NCBI RefSeq assembly: GCF_036010485.1
Contig: NZ_CP108568.1
Span: 1,550,001-1,614,000, forward strand
Source: Streptomyces sp. NBC_01198
GTDB taxonomy: Bacteria; Actinomycetota; Actinomycetes; Streptomycetales; Streptomycetaceae
Direction: 5' to 3'
Length of the DNA stretch: 64,000 bases
Shown here piece by piece: positions 37,536 to 46,985 of the stretch (the stretch's first letter is position 1; each line of letters begins with the position of its first letter). The notes below the pieces were generated by a model. It made no database searches. It saw nothing but the letters and a program-made list of their open reading frames with translations, and was not told the origin of the DNA. Position numbers and translations under genes: made by a program.

Positions 37536-39516
37536 CGCTCAGCTGCTCCTTGCGTACGTGGGTGCTGCTCCCGGCAGTATGCGGCGCGGGGATCGCCGGG
37601 GCGGCCGCGGGGTCGGCGGCAGGTCCCGCGGTCCTGGCGTTGATACGCAGCAGGGCCGCGGCGACGCCGCCGGCGATCTCGGCGGGGGTCAGGCCGAGGT
37701 CGGCGAGCAGTTCGCCGCGCTTGGCGTGGGCCAGGAACTGCTGCGGGATGCCGAAGTCGCGCACCGGCACGTCCACGCCCGCGTCCCGCAGCGCCTGCGC
37801 GACGGCGGAACCGACGCCGCCGACCCGCCCGTTGTCCTCCACCACGGCCACCATGCGGTGCCTGGAGGCCAGTCCGGGCAGCGCGGGGTCGACCGGCTTG
37901 ACCCAGCGCGGGTCCACCACGGTCACCCCGATCCGGCGCCCGGCGAGCAGTTCGGCGGCCGAGCGGCCGCAGCCGGCCAGCGCGCCGACGGCGACCAGCA
38001 GGACGTCCTCGGCCTGGCCCTCGGCGGGGCGGTGCAGGACGTCCATGCCGCCGACCCGGCCGATCGCGGGCAGCGCCTCGCCCGCGGTCTCCTTGGGGAA
38101 GCGGATGACGGTGGGGGCGTCCTCGACCGCGACGGCCTCTCGCAGCTGGGCGCGCAGCTGGTCGGCGTCACGCGGGGCGGCGATCCGCAGGCCCGGGACG
38201 ACCTGCAGGATCGACATGTCCCACATGCCGTTGTGCGAGGCGCCGTCGACACCGGTCACCCCGGCGCGGTCCAGCACGAAGGTGACGCCGCACTTGTGCA
38301 GCGCGACGTCCATCAGCACCTGGTCGAAGGCCCGGTTCAGGAAGGTCGCGTAGACCGCGACGACCGGGTGCAGTCCGCCGGTGGCCAGGCCCGCGGCGGA
38401 GGTGGCGGCGTGCTGCTCGGCGATGCCGACGTCGAAGACCCGCTGCGGGTAGGCGCGGGCGAAGGCCTCCAGGCCCACCGGCTGGAGCATGGCGGCGGTG
38501 ATGGCGACCACGTCGGGCCGCTCGGCCCCGATCGCGAGCATCTCCTTGCCGAAGACCGAGGTCCACGACGGCCCGCCGGAGGGGGCGAGCGGCAGGCAGG
38601 TGGCCGGGTCCATGGCGCCGACGGAGTGGAAGCGGTCGGCCTCGTCCTGCTCGGCGGCCGGGTAGCCGCGGCCCTTCTCGGTCAGGCAGTGCACCAGCAC
38701 GGGGCCGTGGAAGCGGCGGGCGCGGCGCAGCGCGGACTCCATCGCCGTGACGTCGTGGCCGTCGATGGGGCCGAGGTACTTCAGGCCCAGGTCCTCGAAC
38801 ATGCCCTGCGGTGCGAAGGCGTCCTTGAAGCCCTTCTTGGCGCCGTGCAGCGACTCGTAGAGCGGCTGGCCGATCACCGGGGTCTGCTGGAGCAGTTGCT
38901 TGCCCCAGGACAGGAAGCGCTCGTAGCCGTCGGTGGTGCGCAGGGTGGCGAGGTGGTTGGCGAGGCCGCCGATGGTCGGTGCGTAGGAGCGTTCGTTGTC
39001 GTTGACGACGATGATCAGCGGCCGGTCCCTGGCGGCGGCGATGTTGTTCAGCGCCTCCCAGGCCATGCCGCCGGTGAGGGCGCCGTCGCCGATGACGGCG
39101 ACGACATGGTCGCCGCGGCCCTGGACCTCGTTGGCCTTGGCCAGGCCGTCGGCCCAGCCCAGCACGGTCGAGGCGTGGCTGTTCTCGATCACGTCGTGCT
39201 CGGACTCGGCGCGCGAGGGGTAGCCGGACAGGCCGCCCTTGCTGCGGAGCTTGGAGAAGTCCTGGCGGCCGGTCAGCAGCTTGTGCACGTAGCTCTGGTG
39301 GCCGGTGTCCCACAGGATCCGGTCGGCGGGCGAGTCGAAGACGCGGTGCAGGGCGATGGTCAGTTCCACCACGCCCAGGTTGGGGCCCAGGTGGCCGCCG
39401 GTCCTGGCCACCGCCTGGACCAGGAAGTGGCGGATGTCGGCGGCCAGCTCGTCCAGCCGGCCGTGGGGCAGCGCCTTCAGGTCACGCGGGCCCTTGATGT
39501 TCTCCAGCATCGACAT
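37522..39516 (-). CDS. dxs: 1-deoxy-D-xylulose-5-phosphate synthase
   Basis: The 664-residue thiamine-diphosphate enzyme joins pyruvate and glyceraldehyde 3-phosphate in the first step of the MEP isoprenoid pathway. [57 protein letters not shown] (ThDP motif) and [15 protein letters not shown] are diagnostic. ATG 39516 follows AACGAGG by about 8 nt. A second, housekeeping copy is expected elsewhere in the genome. This copy is expressed with the hopanoid genes and should raise isoprenoid supply. It follows hpnH after 125 bp and overlaps the aminotransferase gene. Confidence 0.95.
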   Translation of the reverse strand: MSMLENIKGPRDLKALPHGRLDELAADIRHFLVQAVARTGGHLGPNLGVVELTIALHRVFDSPADRILWDTGHQSYVHKLLTGRQDFSKLRSKGGLSGYPSRAESEHDVIENSHASTVLGWADGLAKANEVQGRGDHVVAVIGDGALTGGMAWEALNNIAAARDRPLIIVVNDNERSYAPTIGGLANHLATLRTTDGYERFLSWGKQLLQQTPVIGQPLYESLHGAKKGFKDAFAPQGMFEDLGLKYLGPIDGHDVTAMESALRRARRFHGPVLVHCLTEKGRGYPAAEQDEADRFHSVGAMDPATCLPLAPSGGPSWTSVFGKEMLAIGAERPDVVAITAAMLQPVGLEAFARAYPQRVFDVGIAEQHAATSAAGLATGGLHPVVAVYATFLNRAFDQVLMDVALHKCGVTFVLDRAGVTGVDGASHNGMWDMSILQVVPGLRIAAPRDADQLRAQLREAVAVEDAPTVIRFPKETAGEALPAIGRVGGMDVLHRPAEGQAEDVLLVAVGALAGCGRSAAELLAGRRIGVTVVDPRWVKPVDPALPGLASRHRMVAVVEDNGRVGGVGSAVAQALRDAGVDVPVRDFGIPQQFLAHAKRGELLADLGLTPAEIAGGVAAALLRINARTAGPAADPAAAPAIPAPHTAGSSTHVRKEQLSDDIV

Positions 39517-39641
39517 GTACAGACCTCGTTCCTGCCGGGATTGCTCTGGGCCGCCGACCGCTCGCCGGCCGGCGGCAGTGCGGGTACGAGCCACCGGCCG
39601 CTTGCCCCGGCCGGTGGCTCGTACCCGTTCTCACCGTGAGG

Positions 39642-40670
39642 TCACTTCGCGCGGTTGGACGCGACGGTCTCCCTGGCGGCGCGGATGGACTCCTTGAGCG
39701 AACCCATGGTCGCCAGGACCGCGGTGGGCTCGTAGCCGCAGTGGGCCATGCAGTTGTCGCAGCGGTCGTCCTTGCCGCGGCCGTACTTGTCCCAGTCGGT
39801 CTTGTCGATCAGCTCCTGATACGTGGGGACGTAGCCGTCCGCCATCAGGTAGCAGGGGCGCTGCCAGCCGAAGAGCGAGTAGTTGGGGATCGCCCAGGCG
39901 GTGCAGGGGAAGTCGGCCTTGCCCTCCAGGAAGTCCAGGAAGAGCGGGCTGTGGTTGAGCCGCCACTTGCGCCGGTTGCCGCCCTCGAAGGCCTTCTTGA
40001 ACAGCTCCCTCGTCTGGGTGACGCCCAGGAAGTGGTCCTGGTCGGGGGCCTTCTCGTAGGCGTACGCGGGCGACAGCATCATCTCCTCCACCTTGAGATC
40101 GTCATTGAGGTAGTTCATGACCTCGATGATCGTCTGCGGGGTGTCGGTGTTGAAGAAGGTCGAGTTGGTGGTCACCCGGAATCCGCGGCGCTGCGCTTCC
40201 TTGATCGCCGCGACGGCCTCGTCGAAGGTGCCTTCCTTGGCCACCGATTCGTCGTGCCGCTCCCGCATGCCGTCAATATGCACGGTGAAGGCGAAGTAGG
40301 GCGACGGGGTGAATTTTTCGATCTTCTTGCGCAGCAGCAGGGCATTGGTGCAGAGGAAGACGAACTTCTTCTTCGCCACCAGCTGGCGGACGATCTCGTC
40401 GATCTGCGGGTGCATGAGCGGCTCGCCGCCGGCGATCGACACCATGGGCGCCCCGGACTCGAGCACCGCCCCGACGGCCTGCGCAACCGGCATGCGCTGC
40501 TTGAGCACCCCGGCGGGGTGTTGGATCTTGCCGCAGCCCTCACAGGCGAGGTTGCACGCGAAGAGAGGTTCCAGTTCGACGATGAGCGGGAACTTTTCGC
40601 GCCGCCGGACCATTTTCTGTTCGAAGAGGTACGACGCGATACGGACGGTCTGACGAAGCGGCATAGCCAT
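39642..40670 (-). CDS. hpnH: Adenosyl-hopene transferase, radical SAM
   Basis: The 342-residue radical SAM enzyme adds the 5'-deoxyadenosyl radical to diploptene, giving adenosylhopane. The cluster motif is LFACNLACEGCGK (Cys39, Cys43, Cys46). VSIAGGEPLMHPQI is the GGE motif, and LDFLEGKADFPCTAWAIPNY and RCDNCMAHCGYEPTAVLATM are HpnH-specific C-terminal Cys regions. Its start is flush with the hpnG stop (40670/40671), so the two are coupled. Length matches the family. It is the branch point to extended hopanoids. Confidence 0.94.
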   Translation of the reverse strand: MAMPLRQTVRIASYLFEQKMVRRREKFPLIVELEPLFACNLACEGCGKIQHPAGVLKQRMPVAQAVGAVLESGAPMVSIAGGEPLMHPQIDEIVRQLVAKKKFVFLCTNALLLRKKIEKFTPSPYFAFTVHIDGMRERHDESVAKEGTFDEAVAAIKEAQRRGFRVTTNSTFFNTDTPQTIIEVMNYLNDDLKVEEMMLSPAYAYEKAPDQDHFLGVTQTRELFKKAFEGGNRRKWRLNHSPLFLDFLEGKADFPCTAWAIPNYSLFGWQRPCYLMADGYVPTYQELIDKTDWDKYGRGKDDRCDNCMAHCGYEPTAVLATMGSLKESIRAARETVASNRAK

Positions 40671-41279
40671 CTAGCTCACCTCCGGGGGAGCAGCGGTAGT
40701 GCGGTGCCAATCGAGAAAGGCGGGTACAAGATCTCTGAGCACCCGGAATGCGATGATCCCGGTGCGAAGCGTTCCGACGCGCACGAGTTCGTATTCGGGC
40801 GTGTCGACGACAACGCGGGCCGCGGCGATGTGCTGCGCTCCTTCTGCGAGCGCGGCACGCCGCATGGCGGCCGATTCCATGTCGACGGCGATGGCACCGG
40901 TCGCCGCCAGTGCGGCGCGTTCCGCACCGCGTACGACATGGTCGGACTCCGCGAGAGGGCCGGTGTGCACGGTGTGCCCGGCGGCCTTGAGCGCGGCGGC
41001 GAGCGCCGTGCCGTCGTTCCCCTCGTCGGAGACCACGACGTCACCTGGCCGCATGCCGGGGGCAAGGCCCGCGCAGAAGCCGGTGGTGACGACGGCCGCC
41101 CCGCTCAGCGCCGGGTCGTGCAGCGCCGTGCGGACGGCCTCTTCCGCGGCGGTGGGCCCCATGCCGGTACGCAGCACGGTGACCTGGTGTGCGACGCCCC
41201 TGGCCGCCCCCCTGCGCAGCGCGAAACGCTCGATGCGCAGGGCGCACACCACCAGCAGCGGTGGTCGGGTATGACCCAC
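40671..41279 (-). CDS. hpnG: Hopanoid-associated phosphorylase/nucleosidase
   Basis: The 202-residue protein is a purine nucleoside phosphorylase/MTAN-like enzyme. LLVVCALRIERFALRRGA comes first, then VLRTGMGPTAAEEAVRT, GAAVVTTGFCAGLAPGMRPG and AIAVDMESAAMRRAALAEG, with the base-binding Glu in MES. HpnG releases adenine from adenosylhopane to give ribosylhopane. The gene lies 3 bp after shc and directly abuts hpnH. It is cytosolic and of normal length for the group. Confidence 0.9.
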   Translation of the reverse strand: MGHTRPPLLVVCALRIERFALRRGAARGVAHQVTVLRTGMGPTAAEEAVRTALHDPALSGAAVVTTGFCAGLAPGMRPGDVVVSDEGNDGTALAAALKAAGHTVHTGPLAESDHVVRGAERAALAATGAIAVDMESAAMRRAALAEGAQHIAAARVVVDTPEYELVRVGTLRTGIIAFRVLRDLVPAFLDWHRTTAAPPEVS

Positions 41280-41282
41280 GAA

Positions 41283-43304
41283 CTAAGCCCCCTTTCCTGC
41301 GGGTGCGGCTGCGACGGTGTGGCCCGCGGCACCGAAGGGCTCGCTGCGGGCGTAGCGCCCGAGCGCGGTGAGCGGGAAGACCATGCGGTAGAGGTGGTAG
41401 TTGATCGAGAAGTCCCGCGGGAAGCCGGTGCCGGTGAAGTAGGGCTCGTCCCACGAGCCGTCCGGCAGCTGGGTCTCGGCCAGCCAGCGCACCCCGCGCT
41501 CGACGGCGGGGGTGTCCCGGCGGCCGGCCGCCAGCAGCGCCATCAGCGCCCAGGCGGTCTGCGAGGCGGTCGAGTGCCCACGCCCGGCCCACTCCTGGTC
41601 GGAGTAGGAGCGCAGGTCCTCGCCCCAGCCGCCGTCGGCGTTCTGCACCGACTCCAGCCAGCTGACGGCCCGGCGGATCGCCGGGTGGTCGACGGGCAGG
41701 CCGGCCGCGGCGAGCGCCGGGACGGCCGAGCCGGTGCCGTAGATGTAGTTGACCCCCCAGCGGCCGAACCAGGAGCCGTTGTCCTCCTGCTCGGCCAGCA
41801 GCCAGTCGATGCCGCTGCGGGCGTGCGGGTCGTTCTCGACGCCGAGGGCGGCGAGCATCTCCACCACGTGCGCGGTGACGTCGGCCGACGGCGGGTCGAT
41901 GACCTCGCCGAAGTCGCAGAAGGGCAGCCGGTTGGGGAACGGGCTGGTGTTGTCCGCGTCGAAGGCGCCCCAGGCGCCGTTCCTGGACTGCATGCCGACC
42001 GTCCAGCGCACCGCACGGTCCACGGCGGTGTCCACCCGGGCCTGGTCGGGGTGGGCCACCCGGCGCAGCGCGAGGACGACCTCGGCGGTGTCGTCGATGT
42101 CCGGGTAGTTGTCGTTGTGGAACTCGAAGGCCCAGCCGCCGGGCGCGAGCTGCGGGCGCTGCACGGACCAGTCGCCCGGACGGGTGATCTGCTCCTCCAG
42201 CATCCAGTCGGCGGCCTTGACCAGCGCCGGGTGGTCGGCGGGCAGGCCCGCGTCGGCCAGCGCGATCGCGGCCAGACAGGTGTCCCAGACCGGGGACTGG
42301 CAGGCCTCGATCATCCGGACGCCCTCCTCCGGCCAGACGGCGAAACGATCCAGCGAGTCCAGCCCGGCCTTGAGCACCGGGTGTTCGAGGTCGTAGCCGA
42401 GCAGGTGGAGGGCGATCACCGAGTAGACCGCGGGCGGCTGGATGCCGCCCCAGCAGCCGTCGGCCTCCTGGCGTTCGATGATCCAGCGGGCGCACGCGTT
42501 CATGGCGCCGCGCCGCACCGGGCGCGGGCTGAACTTGCGGTAGACGTGCAGCACCTGGTCGAGCCGCTGGAAGACCCCGTCCCAGCTGGCGATGGGCGCC
42601 CTGCGCTGTTTGGGGTTGGGCCGTTCGGGGTCGATGTGCAGCTCGTCGATGCCGAACGGCGCCGGGCGCACCGGGCGCAGCGCGCCGACGACGGTCAGCG
42701 GCACGATGGTCTGCCTGGCCCAGCAGCCGAACGAGTAGATGTTCAGCGGCATCCACTTGGGCAGGTAGATGACCTCGGGCGGCAGTTCCGGCAGGTGGTC
42801 CCAGTCCCACCAGCCGAACAGCGCGAGCCAGATCCGGGTGAAGACCCGGCTGGCCGCCACCCCGCCCTCGCCTCGCGACCACTTGGCGGCCAGCGACATG
42901 TGCGCCTCGTCCGGGGAGTCCCCGGCGAGTCGCAGCGCCACGTAGGCCTCGACGGTCGCGGACAGGTCGCCCGGGCCGCCGTGGAAGGTGGGCCAGGCGC
43001 CGTCCTCGCGTTGCTGGGATCGGATCCAGCGGGCCGAGGCGGCGGTGGTGCGGGCGTCCTGGATGCCGAGGAACTGACGCAGCAGCAGATCCTCGGCGTC
43101 CATGGTCACGTTCGTTTCGAGGTCGCCTTTCCACCATCCGTCGGGGTGCTGCCGCGCCAGAAGGTGGTCTGCGGCGCGCTGCACGGCACGCTGCGCCGCC
43201 GCCTCGGTGTCTCCGGCTGGAACAGGATCCGGGTCCGAGGTGCTGCTGGCCGAGGGTGTCCGGTGTGTTGGCGTACCTGGACTGCCATCGGTCGTCGCTG
43301 TCAT
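41283..43304 (-). CDS. shc: Squalene-hopene cyclase
   Basis: The 673-residue enzyme cyclises squalene to hopene and diplopterol at the membrane face. The catalytic acid motif DIDDTAEV lies near residue 400. Many QW-type repeats are visible (QQREDGAWPTFHGG, QNADGGWGEDLRSY, QLPDGSWDEPYFTGTGF). The C-terminus FSINYHLYRMVFPLTALGRY is typical. ATG 43304 is chosen because it follows a GGGGAAGCC site; an in-frame start at 43361 adds only Arg-rich residues. A Pro/Thr-rich 45-residue N-terminal lead precedes the fold. It lies between the polyprenyl synthase and hpnG. Confidence 0.96.
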   Translation of the reverse strand: MTATTDGSPGTPTHRTPSASSTSDPDPVPAGDTEAAAQRAVQRAADHLLARQHPDGWWKGDLETNVTMDAEDLLLRQFLGIQDARTTAASARWIRSQQREDGAWPTFHGGPGDLSATVEAYVALRLAGDSPDEAHMSLAAKWSRGEGGVAASRVFTRIWLALFGWWDWDHLPELPPEVIYLPKWMPLNIYSFGCWARQTIVPLTVVGALRPVRPAPFGIDELHIDPERPNPKQRRAPIASWDGVFQRLDQVLHVYRKFSPRPVRRGAMNACARWIIERQEADGCWGGIQPPAVYSVIALHLLGYDLEHPVLKAGLDSLDRFAVWPEEGVRMIEACQSPVWDTCLAAIALADAGLPADHPALVKAADWMLEEQITRPGDWSVQRPQLAPGGWAFEFHNDNYPDIDDTAEVVLALRRVAHPDQARVDTAVDRAVRWTVGMQSRNGAWGAFDADNTSPFPNRLPFCDFGEVIDPPSADVTAHVVEMLAALGVENDPHARSGIDWLLAEQEDNGSWFGRWGVNYIYGTGSAVPALAAAGLPVDHPAIRRAVSWLESVQNADGGWGEDLRSYSDQEWAGRGHSTASQTAWALMALLAAGRRDTPAVERGVRWLAETQLPDGSWDEPYFTGTGFPRDFSINYHLYRMVFPLTALGRYARSEPFGAAGHTVAAAPAGKGA

Positions 43305-43403
43305 GGCTTCCCCTTTGCAGTTGAGACTTCTGCGGCGTCGGGGGCGGCCGTCGGCCGTCACATGCGAGGGACCGGCGACGTCAGCGCTCCACGTTGCTGT
43401 TCT

Positions 43404-44474
43404 TTACTTCTCGCGGACCACCACAAAATCCGCAAGACCTACGAGTTTACGATTAATTTCTTCCGGCATGTCCATTTTGTCCAGCGCGGCGACGGCGGTT
43501 GCGTACTGCCTTCTGGCTTCCTGCGAAGTCCATTCCCGCCCACCGGCCTCTTCGATCAACGCCGCGCGCATGGCGAACTCTTCCTCGTTGAAGGCATCGT
43601 TTTCCGGATTCTTCGCATCCGCCGCGAGCAGTTCACCCAGCCGCTCGGATGCGGGACCTCCGGCGGCCAGTGCGGCCACCACGGGAAGGGACTTCTTGCG
43701 CTGCCGCAGATCGCTCCAGGCCTGCTTGCCGGTGCTCGCCGGGTCGCCCCAGATGCCCAGCAGGTCGTCCACCGCCTGGAAGGCCAGGCCGAGGTGGTAG
43801 CCGTACTCCTCCAGCGCGTCGGCGTCGGCGTCGGACGCGCCGCCGAGCACCGCGCCGATGGAGGCGGCGCAGGCCAGCAGCGAGCCGGTCTTGTTGCCCT
43901 CCATGTCCAGGCACTCCTGGACCGAGACCCGCTCCAGGTGCTCGAAGGAGATGTCCTGGGCCTGACCGTCGATCAGTTTGCGGGTGGCGGTGGTCAGCCG
44001 CCGGGTGGCCCGGCCGGCCTCCGGGGTGCCCTGCTCAAGCAGCACCTCGTTGGCCAGGGCGAAGAGCGCGTCGCCGACCAGGATCGCCTGGGCGGGGCCG
44101 TGCACCTTCCACACCGTGTCGCGGTGCCGCCGCTGCTCGTCGCCGTCGATCAGGTCGTCGTGCAGCAGCGAGAAGTTGTGCACCAGCTCCACCGCGACCG
44201 CGCCGGGGATGCCGGTCTCCGCCGGAGCGCCCGCGGCCTCGGCCGTGAGCAGCGCCAGCGCGGGGCGTACGGCCTTGCCGCCGTCGCCGTCCGCGGGCCT
44301 GCCGGTCTGGTCGATCCAGCCGAAGTGGTAGGACGCCACGGTGTTCATCGGGGGTGCGAGGCGTGCGACTGCCGCGCGGAGCACTGGGGTGGTCAGGATG
44401 CGGCCGTTTTCCAGCAGCGCAATGACGCCGGCAGCGGTCACGTTCTCTCCTCTGGTTGCACCAATAGCACTCAT
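43404..44474 (-). CDS. Polyprenyl diphosphate synthase of the hopanoid locus
   Basis: The 356-residue all-alpha prenyltransferase condenses isopentenyl units, probably making farnesyl diphosphate for squalene. The first Asp-rich motif is LLHDDLIDGDEQRR (Asp106-Asp110). The second reads FQAVDDLLGIWGD, with Gly in place of the last Asp, as is common in this subgroup. ATG 44474 overlaps the hpnE stop as ATGA; a GTG 33 nt downstream with a good AGGAG site is an alternative start. Chain length cannot be fixed from sequence. It is followed by shc after 99 bp. Confidence 0.9.
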   Translation of the reverse strand: MSAIGATRGENVTAAGVIALLENGRILTTPVLRAAVARLAPPMNTVASYHFGWIDQTGRPADGDGGKAVRPALALLTAEAAGAPAETGIPGAVAVELVHNFSLLHDDLIDGDEQRRHRDTVWKVHGPAQAILVGDALFALANEVLLEQGTPEAGRATRRLTTATRKLIDGQAQDISFEHLERVSVQECLDMEGNKTGSLLACAASIGAVLGGASDADADALEEYGYHLGLAFQAVDDLLGIWGDPASTGKQAWSDLRQRKKSLPVVAALAAGGPASERLGELLAADAKNPENDAFNEEEFAMRAALIEEAGGREWTSQEARRQYATAVAALDKMDMPEEINRKLVGLADFVVVREK

Positions 44475-45880
44475 GCCGTCTCCAGGACGCCGTTGTCAAC
44501 CGGCAGGCCGAGGGCGGACAAAGCTTCTCGTGAGGCGTGCAGACCGCTGCGCACAGCGCTCTCCATGGTCGCGGGCCAGCCGGTCGCGGTCCACGCCCCG
44601 GCCAGGTACAGCCCGGGTGACCGGGTGACCGGGCCCGGCCGCAGCGCGCCGACCCCGGGGGTGGGCGCGAAGGTGGCGGTGCGTTCGCGGGTGACGAAGA
44701 CGTCCCGGACGACGGCGCCACGGGCTTCGGGCAGGACGCGTTCCAGCTCTGGCAGGTAACGGTCGCGCAGGTCGGCGACCGGCAGGTCGATCTCGTCCTC
44801 GACGGCCGACTGCGACACGGCCACGTACTGGCCGCCGCCGGTCAGGCCGGAGCTCTCGGTACGGTCGAAGACCCACTGGACGGGGCTGCCGAGCGCCGCG
44901 AGAAACGGCTGCCGCAGCACCTGTCTGTCGTAGATCACATGGACATTGAGGATCGGCGCGGTGCCGATCTGCAAGAGCTTTTCCGGATGCTGGACAGCGC
45001 CTTCCGGCAGCAGGGCATGCGCCTCGCGCTGCGGGACGGCCAACACCACGATGTCCGCTGTCAGTTGCTCGCCGCGGCCGGGTCCGGTCTCCAGCGAGAC
45101 CTGCCAATCGCCCGCCGCGGAGTGCTTGATGTCACTTGTCCGGGTGCGCAGCAGCGTGCGGACGCCGGCCGCGTCGAGCGCCTTGCGGCCGCGGCCGTCG
45201 TGCAGGTCGCCGAGCGGGGCGTTGGCCCAGCCGATGTCGGCCGCGGCCGGGTCGGTGAGCAGGCCGGTCTTGAAGACCATCGCGGCCAGGCCCAGCGAGG
45301 AGTGCGCGGCCGTCGCGTTGAGCGTGGCCACCCCGACCAGGTCCCACAGCGCCTCGATGGTGCGGGCGGACTGCCCGCGGCCGGCCAGCCAACTGGCGAA
45401 GTCGACGTCGTCCAGGGCCGGGTCGGCCAGGTCGAGGCCGCGCAGCGCGAGGGCGGCCCGGCCGACCGAGGCGCGCTCGCGCAGCGACAGGTGCGGGTAG
45501 CGGGCCAGGCTGGCCGCCAGGTGCAGCGGGACCGGCAGGGCCGCCCTGCTCAGCCGGCCGGTCCTGCCGGTGTTCGCGTCGACCACCGGGACGTCCAGCC
45601 GGTCCTGCAGGGTGACCAGGTCGCGGGCCGCGATCCGGTCGAGGAACCACTGGTAGGCGCTGCAGCAGCGCAGGAAGACGTGCTGGCCGTTGTCGACGGT
45701 CAGGTCACCGCGCTTGAAGGAGAAGGCCAGCCCGCCCAGCCGCGGGCGCGCCTCTGCCAGGGTGACCCGCAGCCCGGCGTCGGCCAGTTCGAGCGCGGCG
45801 GTGATGCCGGCCAGGCCGCCGCCGACGACCACCGCGGTCCGGTCGGGCGACTGCGGCGATCCGCCCTGGGGCCTCGTCAT
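44471..45880 (-). CDS. hpnE: Hydroxysqualene dehydroxylase
   Basis: The 469-residue FAD enzyme removes the hydroxyl of hydroxysqualene to give squalene. The dinucleotide fold is TAVVVGGGLAGITAALELAD, with RPRLGGLAFSF typical of the amine oxidase/desaturase superfamily. FLRCCSAYQWFLDRI and the C-terminal GLYLAGAWTATGWPATMESA (FAD-binding) match HpnE. ATG 45880 is chosen at the start of the fold; the frame runs on upstream through unrelated sequence. It is separated from hpnD by 160 bp with no gene, and overlaps the synthase downstream. Confidence 0.92.
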   Translation of the reverse strand: MTRPQGGSPQSPDRTAVVVGGGLAGITAALELADAGLRVTLAEARPRLGGLAFSFKRGDLTVDNGQHVFLRCCSAYQWFLDRIAARDLVTLQDRLDVPVVDANTGRTGRLSRAALPVPLHLAASLARYPHLSLRERASVGRAALALRGLDLADPALDDVDFASWLAGRGQSARTIEALWDLVGVATLNATAAHSSLGLAAMVFKTGLLTDPAAADIGWANAPLGDLHDGRGRKALDAAGVRTLLRTRTSDIKHSAAGDWQVSLETGPGRGEQLTADIVVLAVPQREAHALLPEGAVQHPEKLLQIGTAPILNVHVIYDRQVLRQPFLAALGSPVQWVFDRTESSGLTGGGQYVAVSQSAVEDEIDLPVADLRDRYLPELERVLPEARGAVVRDVFVTRERTATFAPTPGVGALRPGPVTRSPGLYLAGAWTATGWPATMESAVRSGLHASREALSALGLPVDNGVLETA

Positions 45881-46040
45881 TCGCCCTCCCCTCGGTGCCG
45901 GCGCCGCAGGTCGCGGAGCGCTGTCGCGGGAAGTGACGCGGTGCACGGGCGCGGGGTTGCCTGCTGGCGTGTGCGGTGCGTCCGGTGACGGTTCGACAGG
46001 TGTGCCGCGTGCCGTGGACCCGCGCCCTCGCGGGTGGGTC

Positions 46041-46985
46041 TCACGTGTCCTCCCGGGGGTTGCGGGCGGTGCGGCGCGCGTCCAGGCCGGCCAGCCCGCG
46101 GACGGCGACGTAGGCCTTCTGGTGTCCGGGCAGTGACACCCGGCCGCGCAGGACGGCCTCGGGGTCGGCGGCGATCCGGTCGAGCAGCCGGCGGTAGATG
46201 CCGGCCATGGCGGCCACGCAGGCGCCGCTGCGCCGGTCGAGCATCGGCAGCAGCCGATAACCGGTGGCGAAGAGGCTGCGGGCACGGCGTACTTCAAATT
46301 CCACCAGGCCGGCGAAATCCGAGCCGGGCGGGGCGGTGTCGCTGTGGAATCCGGCGGCGCAGCCGAATTTCGCGAGGTCCTGGGCGGGAAGATAGGTCCG
46401 TCCGTTGCCGGCGTCCTCGCGGACGTCGCGCAGGATGTTGGTGAGTTGCAGAGCAAGGCCGAGCGTGTCGGCGTATTCGGCGGCACGCTCATGATCGTGC
46501 CCATTCACGGTGCCGAACACGCCCAGCGAGAGCCGTCCGATCGCACCGGCCACACAACGGCAGTAAACCGCCAGGTCGTCCCAGGTCTCATATGTCTCGC
46601 CCCGAACATCCATCAGAACACCGTCGATGAGTTCGTCCAGGCCTTCGAGCGGAAGGGGGAAGATCCGGGCCGCGTCGGCGAGCGCGACCGCGACGGGGTC
46701 GGTGTCGTCCTCGCGGATCTCGCCGTTCCTGACGCGGGTGAGCAGCTGCCGTGTGACATCGAGCCTGGCCGCCTTGTCCGCGGGCGCGAGATCGCCGTCA
46801 CCGATGTCGTCGACGCGCCGCGAGAACGCGTAGAGAGCCGACATCGCCCGCCGTTTGGCGGTGGGTAGCAGGCGGATGCCGTACGCGAAGTTGCGGGCCT
46901 CGTGGCCGGTCACGGTCTCGCAGTAGCTGTATGCGGCAAGTACCGGTCCGGACGTGTGGGCGGAACCGTTCACGGTCCGGCTCAC
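46041..46985 (-). CDS. hpnD: Presqualene diphosphate synthase
   Basis: The 314-residue trans-isoprenyl transferase joins two farnesyl diphosphates to presqualene diphosphate. Asp-rich motif one is YAFSRRVDDIGDGDLA and motif two is LQLTNILRDVREDAGNGRTY, with YLPAQDLAKFG after it. The four-helix core is otherwise like squalene/phytoene synthase. The start overlaps the hpnC stop by 4 nt. Together HpnD, HpnC and HpnE replace a single squalene synthase, the usual arrangement in hopanoid bacteria. Confidence 0.93.
   Translation of the reverse strand: MSRTVNGSAHTSGPVLAAYSYCETVTGHEARNFAYGIRLLPTAKRRAMSALYAFSRRVDDIGDGDLAPADKAARLDVTRQLLTRVRNGEIREDDTDPVAVALADAARIFPLPLEGLDELIDGVLMDVRGETYETWDDLAVYCRCVAGAIGRLSLGVFGTVNGHDHERAAEYADTLGLALQLTNILRDVREDAGNGRTYLPAQDLAKFGCAAGFHSDTAPPGSDFAGLVEFEVRRARSLFATGYRLLPMLDRRSGACVAAMAGIYRRLLDRIAADPEAVLRGRVSLPGHQKAYVAVRGLAGLDARRTARNPREDT

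Noticed and set aside
39636..44759. A 1,707-codon open frame on the plus strand across the hopanoid genes
   Set aside because: It is antisense to hpnH, hpnG, shc and the polyprenyl synthase, which carry intact family motifs. Long antisense frames are normal in DNA this GC-rich.
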